NCBI RefSeq assembly: GCF_028736925.1
Contig: NZ_JAQZAT010000004.1
Coordinates: 227,627 to 291,626, forward strand
DNA from: Flavivirga sp. 57AJ16
GTDB taxonomy: Bacteria > Bacteroidota > Bacteroidia > Flavobacteriales > Flavobacteriaceae
Direction: 5' to 3'
DNA: 64,000 nucleotides
Part shown: piece by piece, positions 56,621-63,895 of the stretch
Layout of the letters: every line of letters begins with the position of its first letter
How positions within the stretch are numbered: the first letter of the stretch is position 1
Program-made: the position numbers and the translations under genes
The notes under the pieces: model-generated
Told to the model about the DNA's origin: nothing
Seen by the model: only the letters and a program-made list of their open reading frames with translations
Databases searched by the model: none

Positions 56621-57595
56621 ATGGAATCTACAGTAAAAATTACAGCGGCAGAAGTAAACAAGCTAAGACAAGCAACTGGTGCTGGTATGATGGATTGCAA
56701 AAAAGCTTTGGTTGAAGCTCAAGGCGATTTTGACAAAGCCATTGAAGTATTACGTAAAAAAGGACAAAAAGTAGCTGAAAAGAGAGCCGACAGAGATTCT
56801 TCTGAAGGGGCAGCTGTTGCTAAAATTAACGCAGACCAAACTCAAGGAGTTGCTATCGTATTAGGTTGTGAGACTGATTTTGTTGGTAAAAACGAAAACT
56901 TTCTTGCTTTAGCAAACGAATTAGCCGAAATTGCTTTAAATCACGACACAAAAGAAGCGTTTTTGGCTGCCGATTTTGGAGGTATGACCGTTGCAGATAA
57001 ATTAACAGAACAAACAGGTGTTATTGGTGAGAAACTAGACATTACTTCTTTTGAAAAATTAGAAGCACCATTTGTAGGGTCTTATGTCCATATCAATAAA
57101 ATTGCTGCATTAGTAGGTTTATCTGCGAAAGTAGACAACGCTGAAACACTAGTTAAAGACGTAGCCATGCAAGTCGCTTCTATGGGAGCAACTACATTAT
57201 CCTATAAAGATTTTGATCCTGCGTTTATTGCTTCAGAAACAGAAGCTAGAATTGCGGTTATCGAAAAAGATAATATTGAATTAGGTCGTTTAGGCAAAAC
57301 ACTTAAAAATGTACCTCAGTTTATCTCTATGGCACAATTAACTCCTGAGGTTTTAGCCAAAGCTGAAGAAGCTGCTAAAGCTGAATTAAAAGCTGAAGGT
57401 AAGCCAGAACAAATCTGGGATAGAATCTTACCAGGAAAAATGGAGCGCTTTATTTCTGATAATACAACGCTTGACCAAGAAAAATGCTTATTGGATCAAA
57501 ACTTCATTAAAGATGAAAAAATAAATGTTGCTAAATATGTAGCATCTTACGGTGATGTTGAAATTACAGGTTTCAAACGTGCTACTGTAGGGTAA
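56621..57595 (+). CDS. tsf: Translation elongation factor Ts
   Basis: A 324-residue nucleotide exchange factor for EF-Tu. The N-terminal UBA-like domain has ITAAEVNKLRQATGAGMMDCKKAL (8-31), and the core contains the exchange motif CETDFVGKNENF (about 86-97). Two core subdomains follow, the second ending near EKINVAKYVASYGDVEITGFKR. The length is above that of E. coli EF-Ts (283) and usual for this phylum. It lies 86 bp after rpsB with a hairpin between. Confidence 0.98.
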   Translation: MESTVKITAAEVNKLRQATGAGMMDCKKALVEAQGDFDKAIEVLRKKGQKVAEKRADRDSSEGAAVAKINADQTQGVAIVLGCETDFVGKNENFLALANELAEIALNHDTKEAFLAADFGGMTVADKLTEQTGVIGEKLDITSFEKLEAPFVGSYVHINKIAALVGLSAKVDNAETLVKDVAMQVASMGATTLSYKDFDPAFIASETEARIAVIEKDNIELGRLGKTLKNVPQFISMAQLTPEVLAKAEEAAKAELKAEGKPEQIWDRILPGKMERFISDNTTLDQEKCLLDQNFIKDEKINVAKYVASYGDVEITGFKRATVG

Positions 57596-57633
57596 CAAAT
57601 AAATTCCTGTTTGCACAGGAATCCCATCAATAA

Positions 57634-57668
57634 AAAACCACCGTTCAAAAAAAGAATGGTGGTTTTTT
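57634..57668 (+). terminator. Terminator after tsf
   Basis: AACCACCGTTC pairs with GAATGGTGGTT (one mismatch-bearing GC/GU position) around an A-rich loop and is followed by seven T, about 40 bp past the stop codon. Confidence 0.85.
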
Positions 57669-57719
57669 TATTCTTATTGTATCGTCCTGAAATATCCTCA
57701 TACCATTTTTACAAAACCA

Positions 57720-57865
57720 GTGTAAATACCAAATAAACTTCAAAATAACTGGTTAAATCCGTTTAGCTCACTATCATTTATTTTTATAATAAGGAGTTCG
57801 TGAATCTTCGATTTCTATTTCCTTTATTTTTCAATAAAAAACATAAACATAACTAGGCTATGCTT
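57720..57865 (+). repeat. Dispersed ~140-bp repeat, copy 2
   Basis: Imperfect reverse complement of the stretch at 1-140. Landmarks on the plus strand are AAATAAACTTCAAAATAACT, GTTTAGCTCACTAT, GGAGTTCGTGAATCTTCGAT and CATAACTAGGC. It fills much of the 534-bp tsf-pyrH gap; the rest of that gap (57866-58129) shows no ORF. Confidence 0.75.
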
Positions 57866-58129
57866 ATGTTTTTTATCTCATCTAAAGAAAATATAATTCA
57901 AATTTATTACCAATCATTTTAAAATTCATTTGGTATAACAAAAACAAACTATAATCTAGTTAATAAATATGGTTAATACTCAATAAAATTCAGACATTTT
58001 TTAAAATATTCTGTATTCTACAATTAGCAAATTAACGCTATTTTTTAGCCCTTTTATATTTTTGATATATCCGTCTTCGTTAAACAGCAAAAAATTGTTT
58101 AGTTTTGCACAACTTCAGTAAATCAACGA

Positions 58130-58837
58130 ATGAAATATAAAAGAATACTCCTAAAACTATCAGGAGAAGCATTAATGGGGGATCGTCAATATGGTATTGA
58201 CCCAGAACGATTGGCAGAATATGCCCAAGATATAAAGACCATTATAAATGAAGGTGTAGAGGTCGCCATAGTTATTGGCGGTGGAAATATTTTTAGAGGT
58301 GTTGCTGGAGCTAGCAAAGGTATGGATCGCGTACAAGGTGATCATATGGGGATGCTGGCAACCGTTATAAATGGTTTAGCCCTACAAAGTGCTTTAGAAG
58401 ATGCCGATATACCAACCCGTTTACAAACAGCAATAAAAATTAACGAAGTTGCCGAGCCCTTTATTAGAAGAAAAGCGATGCGTCATTTAGAAAAAGGACG
58501 GGTCGTTATTTTTGGTGGAGGCACAGGAAACCCTTATTTCACTACAGATTCAGCAGCCGTTTTAAGAGCGATAGAAATTGAAGCTGATGTTATTTTAAAA
58601 GGAACCCGTGTTGATGGTATTTATAATAAAGATCCTGAAAAAGATGACAATGCTACTAAATTTAATTTCATATCTTTTGATGATGTTTTACGCAAGGGAT
58701 TAAAAGTAATGGATACCACAGCATTTACGCTTAGTCAAGAAAACAAATTACCTATTATTGTTTTCGACATGAATAAAAAAGGTAATTTATTAAAAGTTGT
58801 TTCTGGCGAAAAAATTGGTACCGAAGTTAACTTATAA
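58130..58837 (+). CDS. pyrH: UMP kinase
   Basis: A 235-residue amino-acid-kinase-fold enzyme that phosphorylates UMP to UDP. Motifs are [16 protein letters not shown] (3-18), [13 protein letters not shown] (about 44-56), [15 protein letters not shown], the substrate-binding [19 protein letters not shown] (about 126-144) and [12 protein letters not shown]. It precedes frr, the conserved order in most bacteria. A -7-like TAGTTTTG at 58100-58107 could be its promoter element. Confidence 0.98.
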   Translation: MKYKRILLKLSGEALMGDRQYGIDPERLAEYAQDIKTIINEGVEVAIVIGGGNIFRGVAGASKGMDRVQGDHMGMLATVINGLALQSALEDADIPTRLQTAIKINEVAEPFIRRKAMRHLEKGRVVIFGGGTGNPYFTTDSAAVLRAIEIEADVILKGTRVDGIYNKDPEKDDNATKFNFISFDDVLRKGLKVMDTTAFTLSQENKLPIIVFDMNKKGNLLKVVSGEKIGTEVNL

Positions 58838-58974
58838 TATTTGGCGTAATTTTTGAAATAAGTATATTCGTATTTGGTTTTGAACCAATAAATTAAAATA
58901 TGAATGCTAGCTACACAGGTCACTTTAGCGAATATGTGCAGATAGCTTTCATATGGACCTAAAAGTTTTATACA

Positions 58975-59532
58975 ATGAACGAAGACATACAATTTATATT
59001 AGATTCCACAAAAGAAGCTATGGATAATGCTATAAAGCATTTAGAAAAGCAATTTGTTAATATTAGAGCGGGAAAAGCCAGCCCTGCTATGCTTGGTAGC
59101 GTCATGGTAGATTATTATGGTTCACAAACGCCATTAAGCCAAGTTGCTAATGTAAATACACCGGACGGACGGACCATTACTGTACAACCTTGGGAAAAAA
59201 GTATGCTACAAGAAATAGAACGAGGTATAGCTTATGCGAACCTTGGTTTTAACCCAATGAACAATGGTGAAACGATCATTATTAATGTTCCTCCATTAAC
59301 AGAAGAACGGAGACGTAATTTAGCAAAACAAGCCAAATCTGAATCTGAAGATGCTAAGGTTAGTATAAGGACAGCTCGTAAAGATGCTAATAATGACATT
59401 AAAAAATTAGATGAAGTATCGGAAGATTTAATAAAGAATGCTGAAATTGATATTCAACAAATGACCGATACATACGTTAAAAAAGTTGATGATCTTTTCG
59501 ATACGAAAGAAAAGGAAATAATGACCGTGTAA
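58975..59532 (+). CDS. frr: Ribosome recycling factor
   Basis: A 185-residue factor that with EF-G splits post-termination ribosomes. The three-helix bundle and hinge segments are visible: NIRAGKASPAMLGSVMVDYYGS (about 28-49), TITVQPWEKSML, GETIIINVPPLTEERRRNLAKQAK (about 99-122) and VSIRTARKDAN. The length is normal. It follows pyrH by 137 bp on the same strand and ends before a clear terminator. Confidence 0.98.
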   Translation: MNEDIQFILDSTKEAMDNAIKHLEKQFVNIRAGKASPAMLGSVMVDYYGSQTPLSQVANVNTPDGRTITVQPWEKSMLQEIERGIAYANLGFNPMNNGETIIINVPPLTEERRRNLAKQAKSESEDAKVSIRTARKDANNDIKKLDEVSEDLIKNAEIDIQQMTDTYVKKVDDLFDTKEKEIMTV

Positions 59533-59537
59533 TTTTA

Positions 59538-59563
59538 AAAGCGACATTTTAGTCGCTTTTTTT
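59538..59563 (+). terminator. Terminator after frr
   Basis: AAGCGAC pairs with GTCGCTT around an ATTTTA loop, followed by TTTTTT, 6 bp past the frr stop codon. Confidence 0.88.
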
Positions 59564-59591
59564 AGTAAACTTTAGTCTCTCACCATTTTAA

Positions 59592-60863
59592 ATGATAAAA
59601 CACTTTTCTTTTATTTTTTGTTTTATTTGCGCAACATTTACATATGCACAAACGTCATCAAAAAATATTTTGGTCCCTGCTCAAGATTCTATTAAAAAAA
59701 GGGAATTTATCAAACACCTTGGCAATGGATACCTACCTACCAAATATTTCAACTTCGATTTAAGGTATTTAATTAAATACAATCAATATGAAGGTATAAG
59801 AACAGGTTTAGGAGGCGTTACTAACAACAATTTTTCTGATAAATACCGTATAAATAGTTATGGTGTATATGGCTTTAGGGATCATCGTTTTAAATACAGT
59901 ATCGGTGGAGGTTTTAGATTAGCTAAAAAAACAAATACCTGGATAAATCTAAATTATACTGATGATTTACAGGAAACAGGAAGTACCAAATTTTTAACAG
60001 ATGGGCGATTCTTTCAATTTTTTGAACCTCGCCTATTAAATATAGATTTGTTTCACAAGCTTGTTACAAAATCTATAAATATAGAACACCAATTAAATCC
60101 AAAATTATTAACCAAAGCCGAATTGGCTATTAGTAATATAGATCCTACTTATAACTACGGGTATGTTTTAGACAATAGTATCATTAGCTCTTTTCATTTA
60201 AGTACCGCTAAACTATCTTTACAATGGAACCCGTTTAGCCGGTTTGAAGTTTCAGGGGGCGAATTAAAAGAAACTAAAAATGGTTATCCACAATTTACGC
60301 TTCAATATACCAAGAGCTTTAAAAATGTTTCTAAAAGTGATTTTAACTTTTCTAAATTAGATTTTAGAACTATTTATAAAATAGGGAATGAAAATGATGG
60401 TATCTCTGAAATAGTTTTAGTTTCTGGAATAACGAATGGTAATACGCCTTTAACGCATTTGTATCATGCTTACCCTAACAATATTACCAAAGAAACTATC
60501 ATGCAACGCTTTTCGGTAGCTGGGTTAAACAGCTTTGAAACCATGTATTTTAATGAGTTCTTTTCAGATAAATTTACCACTGTACAGTTGAAGCATTATT
60601 TAAAGCCTTTCAATATTTCGGAACACTATAAGCCACAAATCGTTTTAATAACCCGATATGCCCTAGGTGATATAAAACAACCTGAACTGCATCAAAATGT
60701 CACTTTTGGATCTTTAAAAAAGGGGTATACAGAATCTGGGTTTGAAATTAATAAATTACTCTTTGGTTTCGGTTTAAGCTTTACATACCGCTACGGTGCC
60801 TATCACTTGCCAGAAATTAGTGATAATGTCGCTTTTAAGTTTACATTTAACGTCTCTTTATAA
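59592..60863 (+). CDS. DUF5686-like outer-membrane beta-barrel protein
   Basis: A 423-residue exported protein with a signal peptide (about 1-19, ending TYAQ). The rest is beta-barrel-like with alternating aromatic residues: YFNFDLRYLIKYNQYEGIRTGLG (about 53-75), a GVYGFRDHRFKYSIGGGFRL strand pair and YNYGYVLDN. It ends VAFKFTFNVSL, compatible with outer-membrane insertion. The pattern resembles the C-terminal barrel half of DUF5686 proteins, which are usually about twice as long and begin with a carboxypeptidase-regulatory-like domain; that N-terminal part is missing here. The function is unknown. It follows frr but beyond its terminator. Confidence 0.75.
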   Translation: MIKHFSFIFCFICATFTYAQTSSKNILVPAQDSIKKREFIKHLGNGYLPTKYFNFDLRYLIKYNQYEGIRTGLGGVTNNNFSDKYRINSYGVYGFRDHRFKYSIGGGFRLAKKTNTWINLNYTDDLQETGSTKFLTDGRFFQFFEPRLLNIDLFHKLVTKSINIEHQLNPKLLTKAELAISNIDPTYNYGYVLDNSIISSFHLSTAKLSLQWNPFSRFEVSGGELKETKNGYPQFTLQYTKSFKNVSKSDFNFSKLDFRTIYKIGNENDGISEIVLVSGITNGNTPLTHLYHAYPNNITKETIMQRFSVAGLNSFETMYFNEFFSDKFTTVQLKHYLKPFNISEHYKPQIVLITRYALGDIKQPELHQNVTFGSLKKGYTESGFEINKLLFGFGLSFTYRYGAYHLPEISDNVAFKFTFNVSL

Positions 60864-61140
60864 TGAATTCATTTAATTAATTAACGAGAGTCGACACAAG
60901 CAATAACGATTATCATTGGTAACTATCTTATTTTTAAGTGCATGCCCCCTCGAGCGCAGTCTAGAGGTTCTTATATATCCTTAAATTTTAATAGGTCTCG
61001 ACTTTAGTTTATACTGAGCGGAGTCGAAGTACTCGACCCGACAATGGTTTAATTAACTGAAAATCAATTTTATATAAAAATATTATGTTGACTCACGTTA
61101 ATTATACTTATTACCAAATGCTAAGTCCAAAAACCTGCTA
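60864..61140. other. Interval after the DUF5686-like gene
   Basis: No ORF. A copy of the dispersed CTGAGCGGAGTCGAAGTAC repeat lies at about 61015-61034. Confidence 0.45.
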
Positions 61141-61147
61141 AATAAAA

Positions 61148-61222
61148 AAGCAATCCAAATTCTTTGATTACTTCTTTTATTTATCACTCTTATCTCCACT
61201 AAACGCAATTTAGCGGTAGCTT
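61148..61222. repeat. Bipartite hairpin module (copy c)
   Basis: First stem AAGCAATC / GATTACTT (61148-61173), linker CTTTTATTTATCACTCTTATC, second stem CCACTAAA-cgca-ATTTAGCGG and TAGC (61196-61220). Same layout as the modules at 61645-61735, 63650-63757 and 63768-63850. It stands just upstream of the XRE remnant. Confidence 0.6.
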
Positions 61223-61232
61223 CTCTTTTTTA

Positions 61233-61429
61233 CCCTCTGTGGAGACCGCTAAAAATATTGCTGATGTATTGGATTATCTCGTAAGAGACGTTTTAAAACC
61301 ATCTTTCGATAAGCGTATGTAGATACGCTGGAAGATTTCGAACTGCTTACTGAGGATGGTCAAAATCATTTATTCGCTTTGCTCGATGCTTTTTTAAGGG
61401 ATACTAAAGCTAAAAAAGCATATTATTAA
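61233..61429 (+). pseudogene. Remnant of an XRE-family regulator (C-terminal part, frameshifted)
   Basis: Frame one encodes PSVETAKNIADVLDYLVRDV and LKPSFDKRM before a TAG at 61320. A second frame continues LEDFELLTEDGQNHLFALLD and AFLRDTKAKKAYY to a TAA at 61427. Together these match the end of the HTH domain and the C-terminal helices of Bacteroidota XRE-type regulators (SVETAKxIADVLDVSLDYLV ... DAxxRDxKxxxAY). The N-terminal recognition helices are missing and the frame is broken, so it is dead. It abuts hairpin module c on its left. Confidence 0.7.
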
Positions 61430-61498
61430 AAAAATCATAAAAGAACCCCATAATTAATCCTTTAAAAAACACAAGGCTTCCCTATAACATGTCCTGTT

Positions 61499-61523
61499 AG
61501 GTTGCACTAATGCAACCTTTTTA
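61499..61523. terminator. Hairpin with U-run after the XRE remnant
   Basis: AGGTTGCA-ctaa-TGCAACCT followed by TTTTT is a compact intrinsic terminator on the plus strand, about 70 bp past the remnant. Confidence 0.75.
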
Positions 61524-61644
61524 AGATTAATTGACTATAAATCAATCAATTAACTTTTTATTAGGCATCAAAATATTAGTTTATTGATTTTCAAATAGTT
61601 ATAAAAACTTGCTTTTTACCGTTTTTGCAACTCAAAATCCATAA

Positions 61645-61735
61645 AAAAGCCACATTCTATTTCTAAAATGTGGCTTCTCTTGTTTTCTTACTCTTACCGC
61701 CACTAGTTTTTAAAACTAGCGGTAGCAGGGGGACA
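61645..61735. repeat. Bipartite hairpin module (copy d)
   Basis: First stem AGCCACATT / AATGTGGCT (61649-61673), linker TTTTCTTACTCTTA, second stem CCGCCACTAGTTTTTAAAAC with CTAGCGGTAGC (61697-61726), then AGGGGGA. It is directly fused on its right to an RHS fragment. Confidence 0.7.
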
Positions 61736-61809
61736 TTATAAGTAGAGTTAGAAAAGTGCGTCACAGGGTCAATGCTTGTCCAACGAGCAATGGCTGGGTT
61801 ATTAATCTC
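61736..61809 (-). pseudogene. RHS core fragment
   Basis: On the minus strand the frame reads NPAIARWTSIDPVTHFSNST then YN, which is the diagnostic segment of the RHS repeat-associated core (YNPAIARWTSxDP). It is cut on one side after ...STYN by hairpin module d and on the other by the end of the lipoprotein frame, in a different frame. Only about 24 codons survive. A longer RHS core is present at 63350-63560, of a different subtype (YDPAIGKWMNLDP). Confidence 0.75.
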
Positions 61810-62116
61810 TAACAGATATTTTTTTATTCACAAACAAGTATCTGTCTTTATATTTAAATTCATTATTATTTCCATATATAGAATCTTTTCGTTCAACAAG
61901 AATACCCCTTATAAAATTATCTCCTGAATTTTTAAAGTATTCTCCATATGTAACTATTCTTTTTGCCCAATATTCATTATAATTCCTTTTTTCATTTGAA
62001 GAACCACTTATCAAACTAGGAAACGTATCATATTCTATTTCTTTATAATTAGAAAAATCCTCTTTTAATTCAAACTCTTTTTTTGGTCTTAAATAAGTTA
62101 GAAAAATTATCATCAT
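61802..62116 (-). pseudogene. Out-of-frame C-terminal part of the lipoprotein gene
   Basis: This 104-codon frame is open but its first ATG lies within the upstream gene in another frame. Read without one A of the A7 run at 62078-62084 (minus strand), the lipoprotein frame continues directly as TKKEFELKEDFSNYKEIEYD and so on, to a total of about 255 residues. The composition (many E, K, N, Y) is continuous across the joint. I take it to be the second half of a single gene broken by a one-base shift (mutation, phase-variable tract or sequencing error). Confidence 0.6.
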
Positions 62117-62567
62117 TAGCCTTTACCAAAGCTATTTGAACCTGAAAGTGTTTTTGTTTCTTAATTGAATCAAAAACTTTAACAGCATAATAATTGCCGT
62201 ATAATTGCAATGTGTCATTTTCCTTTATACTCCAAAATTGATTTACGGTGCTAGACCCATCTATATTTATATATTCATAAACAATCTTAATTCCATCATT
62301 ATTAATAGAAATAAGATTTCCTTTAATAAAACCATTTTTTGAAAAATATCCAGAATCTATAAATTTATCATTTTCATAATATGATCTTAATCTAAAACTA
62401 TCTTCTTTTTTAGATGGATAATAGATAGTCTTTGTTTTAGCTCCTTCATCATTTGTTGAATAAAAAACAGAATCATTTCTGACAATAGAATCATCATCAT
62501 TAGCCTTTTTGTTTTTGATGCACCCTATAAAAACCATTAGGCTCAATACCCATAAATGTTTTCTCAT
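62070..62567 (-). CDS. Putative lipoprotein next to the RHS gene (immunity candidate), frame ends at an A7 tract
   Basis: The 165-residue frame begins with a lipoprotein signal peptide (MRKHLWVLSLMVFIGC, lipid-modified Cys16), then an acidic linker (KKANDDDS) and a beta-rich domain (DSVFYSTNDEGAKTKTIYY, GDYxxV-type strands). I do not recognise a family. It begins 8 bp after the RHS-type gene on the same strand. A toxin followed by a small secreted or lipidated protein is the usual order for toxin-immunity pairs, so immunity is possible but unproven. The frame stops soon after an A7 run; see the entry for 61802-62116 for the likely true C terminus. Confidence 0.6.
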   Translation of the reverse strand: MRKHLWVLSLMVFIGCIKNKKANDDDSIVRNDSVFYSTNDEGAKTKTIYYPSKKEDSFRLRSYYENDKFIDSGYFSKNGFIKGNLISINNDGIKIVYEYINIDGSSTVNQFWSIKENDTLQLYGNYYAVKVFDSIKKQKHFQVQIALVKANDDNFSNLFKTKKRV

Positions 62568-62575
62568 TTTTATAA

Positions 62576-63517
62576 TTACTGTTTAACTTTTATATAATTA
62601 ATATTTGTCGAATCAACTCTTTCCCAAGGAACAATTCCGGTTTTGGTCATTCCTCCACTTACTCCTTCATGAAGAGTATCTTTCAGTACAGTACTATTCC
62701 CATTCTCATCTTTATAATAAACGTTAAATACAGAAACAGTCTTAGTTGCAACTTCTCCAGAGGTATTAATAGTTTCCATTGAGCCGCCTCCGCTATCAAA
62801 TAAATCAATAACCGTTCCTGCTGCTTCTACTTTATCCAGAGCATCATTAACATCATCCATTCCGTCTGTCATAGCTGAAGCAAGGTTTTTATCTCCTTTT
62901 AAAGTTGCGTTTGTCTTTCCATCTCCAGTTTTAGGGTTTTTGCCCACTGATGCAAAGCTTGCCATATTATCTATAATTGGGTCTACATTAATTTGTTCAG
63001 TATCTCCTGACCCTGTTCTTATTAGGCTTTGATCTCCTGAAGCCCCCTTATTACTGGTTAAGGCAGCTCCTCCCATATTCGGATTACTACTATCGGTTTT
63101 TCCAGATGGAGCATTAAAACTTTTTCCATCATTATAAAAGAAATCACGAACAGCATTAGCCATATTTGAAGGAGCATTTCTAATTTGTTGAACTTTATTG
63201 TTTACAGCTCTAACTGCACTTACTGCTGTATTGACTGCGCCTTTTACTTGTCTTACCTTATTTGTCAACCATTTTATAAGGTTGCCACTTCCAAAAGGCA
63301 TCATCCCATCAGGATCAATAAAATAAACAGGGTTATCAAACGCATAGTTATAAGGCGAGTGCCTTCTCATCTGTTCGGCAAGGGGGTCAAGGTTCATCCA
63401 CTTGCCGATCGCGGGGTCGTAGTTGCGGGCAGTGATATCGTACCAGCCGAGCTCGAGCTCGTCCTGGTACTCCTTCCCACCAAACTTCCGCTTCAAGGCT
63501 ATATTGGTAGAGTTCAC
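62576..63517 (-). CDS. 5'-truncated RHS core protein with variable C-terminal tip
   Basis: A 313-codon frame. The first about 70 residues are the RHS repeat-associated core (KRKFGGKEYQDELELGWYDI, ARNYDPAIGKWMNLDPLAEQ, NYAFDNPVYFIDPDG). The homology extends upstream past the GTG at 63517 as YYPFGLKHKGYNNNVN, up to about 63563, where no start codon is available; so the gene lacks its 5' part. Residues 73-313 form the tip: low-complexity N/S/G/D-rich with a DENGNSTVLKDTLHEGVSGG segment; no known toxin motif is seen. The core DNA is GC-rich and the tip AT-rich, with a sharp change near 63340. Likely a displaced toxin tip fragment of a polymorphic toxin. Confidence 0.8.
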   Translation of the reverse strand: MNSTNIALKRKFGGKEYQDELELGWYDITARNYDPAIGKWMNLDPLAEQMRRHSPYNYAFDNPVYFIDPDGMMPFGSGNLIKWLTNKVRQVKGAVNTAVSAVRAVNNKVQQIRNAPSNMANAVRDFFYNDGKSFNAPSGKTDSSNPNMGGAALTSNKGASGDQSLIRTGSGDTEQINVDPIIDNMASFASVGKNPKTGDGKTNATLKGDKNLASAMTDGMDDVNDALDKVEAAGTVIDLFDSGGGSMETINTSGEVATKTVSVFNVYYKDENGNSTVLKDTLHEGVSGGMTKTGIVPWERVDSTNINYIKVKQ

Positions 63518-63649
63518 GTTATTATTGTACCCCTTGTGTTTCAGCCCGAAGGGATAGTAGTTTATGCGTTTTTTTCAACTACGGTCACCTTTTACAGCCT
63601 ATTACTCCAAAGAGCAGCTACAAAAATTTTCTTTTTAAGAACGTATACT

Positions 63650-63757
63650 AAAACCACACTTTATCGCTAAAGCGTGGCTTCTTATTTTTATTTATTGCCT
63701 ACTCGACACGGCACTCGTCAAAGACGAAGCGCTAGCGCATACGAGGACTAGCAGGGG
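63650..63757. repeat. Bipartite hairpin module (copy e, variant)
   Basis: First stem AACCACACTTTA / TAAAGCGTGGCTT (63651-63680), linker TTATTTATTGCCTACTC, second stem GGCACTCGTC-aaa-GACGAAGCGCTAGCG (about 63710-63739), then ACTAGCAGGGG. The inner arms (CTCGTC/GACGA) differ from those of other copies but still pair. Confidence 0.6.
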
Positions 63758-63767
63758 TTATAAACAA

Positions 63768-63855
63768 AAACCACACTACAACTATCTAATATGGCTTGTG
63801 TGTTTTTCTTACTCGGTACGCCACTAGTTTTTAAAACTAGCGGTAGCGGGGGAAT
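63768..63855. repeat. Bipartite hairpin module (copy f)
   Basis: First stem AAACCACAC with GTGTG (63767-63802), linker TTTTTCTTACTCGGTA, second stem CGCCACTAGTTTTTAAAACT with AGCGGTAGCG (63819-63847), then GGGGGAATAGCAGGG. The second stem is nearly identical to copy d. Confidence 0.7.
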
Positions 63856-63895
63856 AGCAGGGCTACAAGTTCTCGCTATCGGGTAATCGAAAACC

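Noticed and set aside
58100-58107. pyrH promoter (TAGTTTTG)
   Set aside because: The -7 motif fits but no TTG lies at an acceptable distance, so it is mentioned only in the gene entry.
63185-63670. Plus-strand ORF of 161 codons opposite the RHS gene
   Set aside because: Antisense to the recognisable RHS core; its apparent length comes from the GC-rich core.
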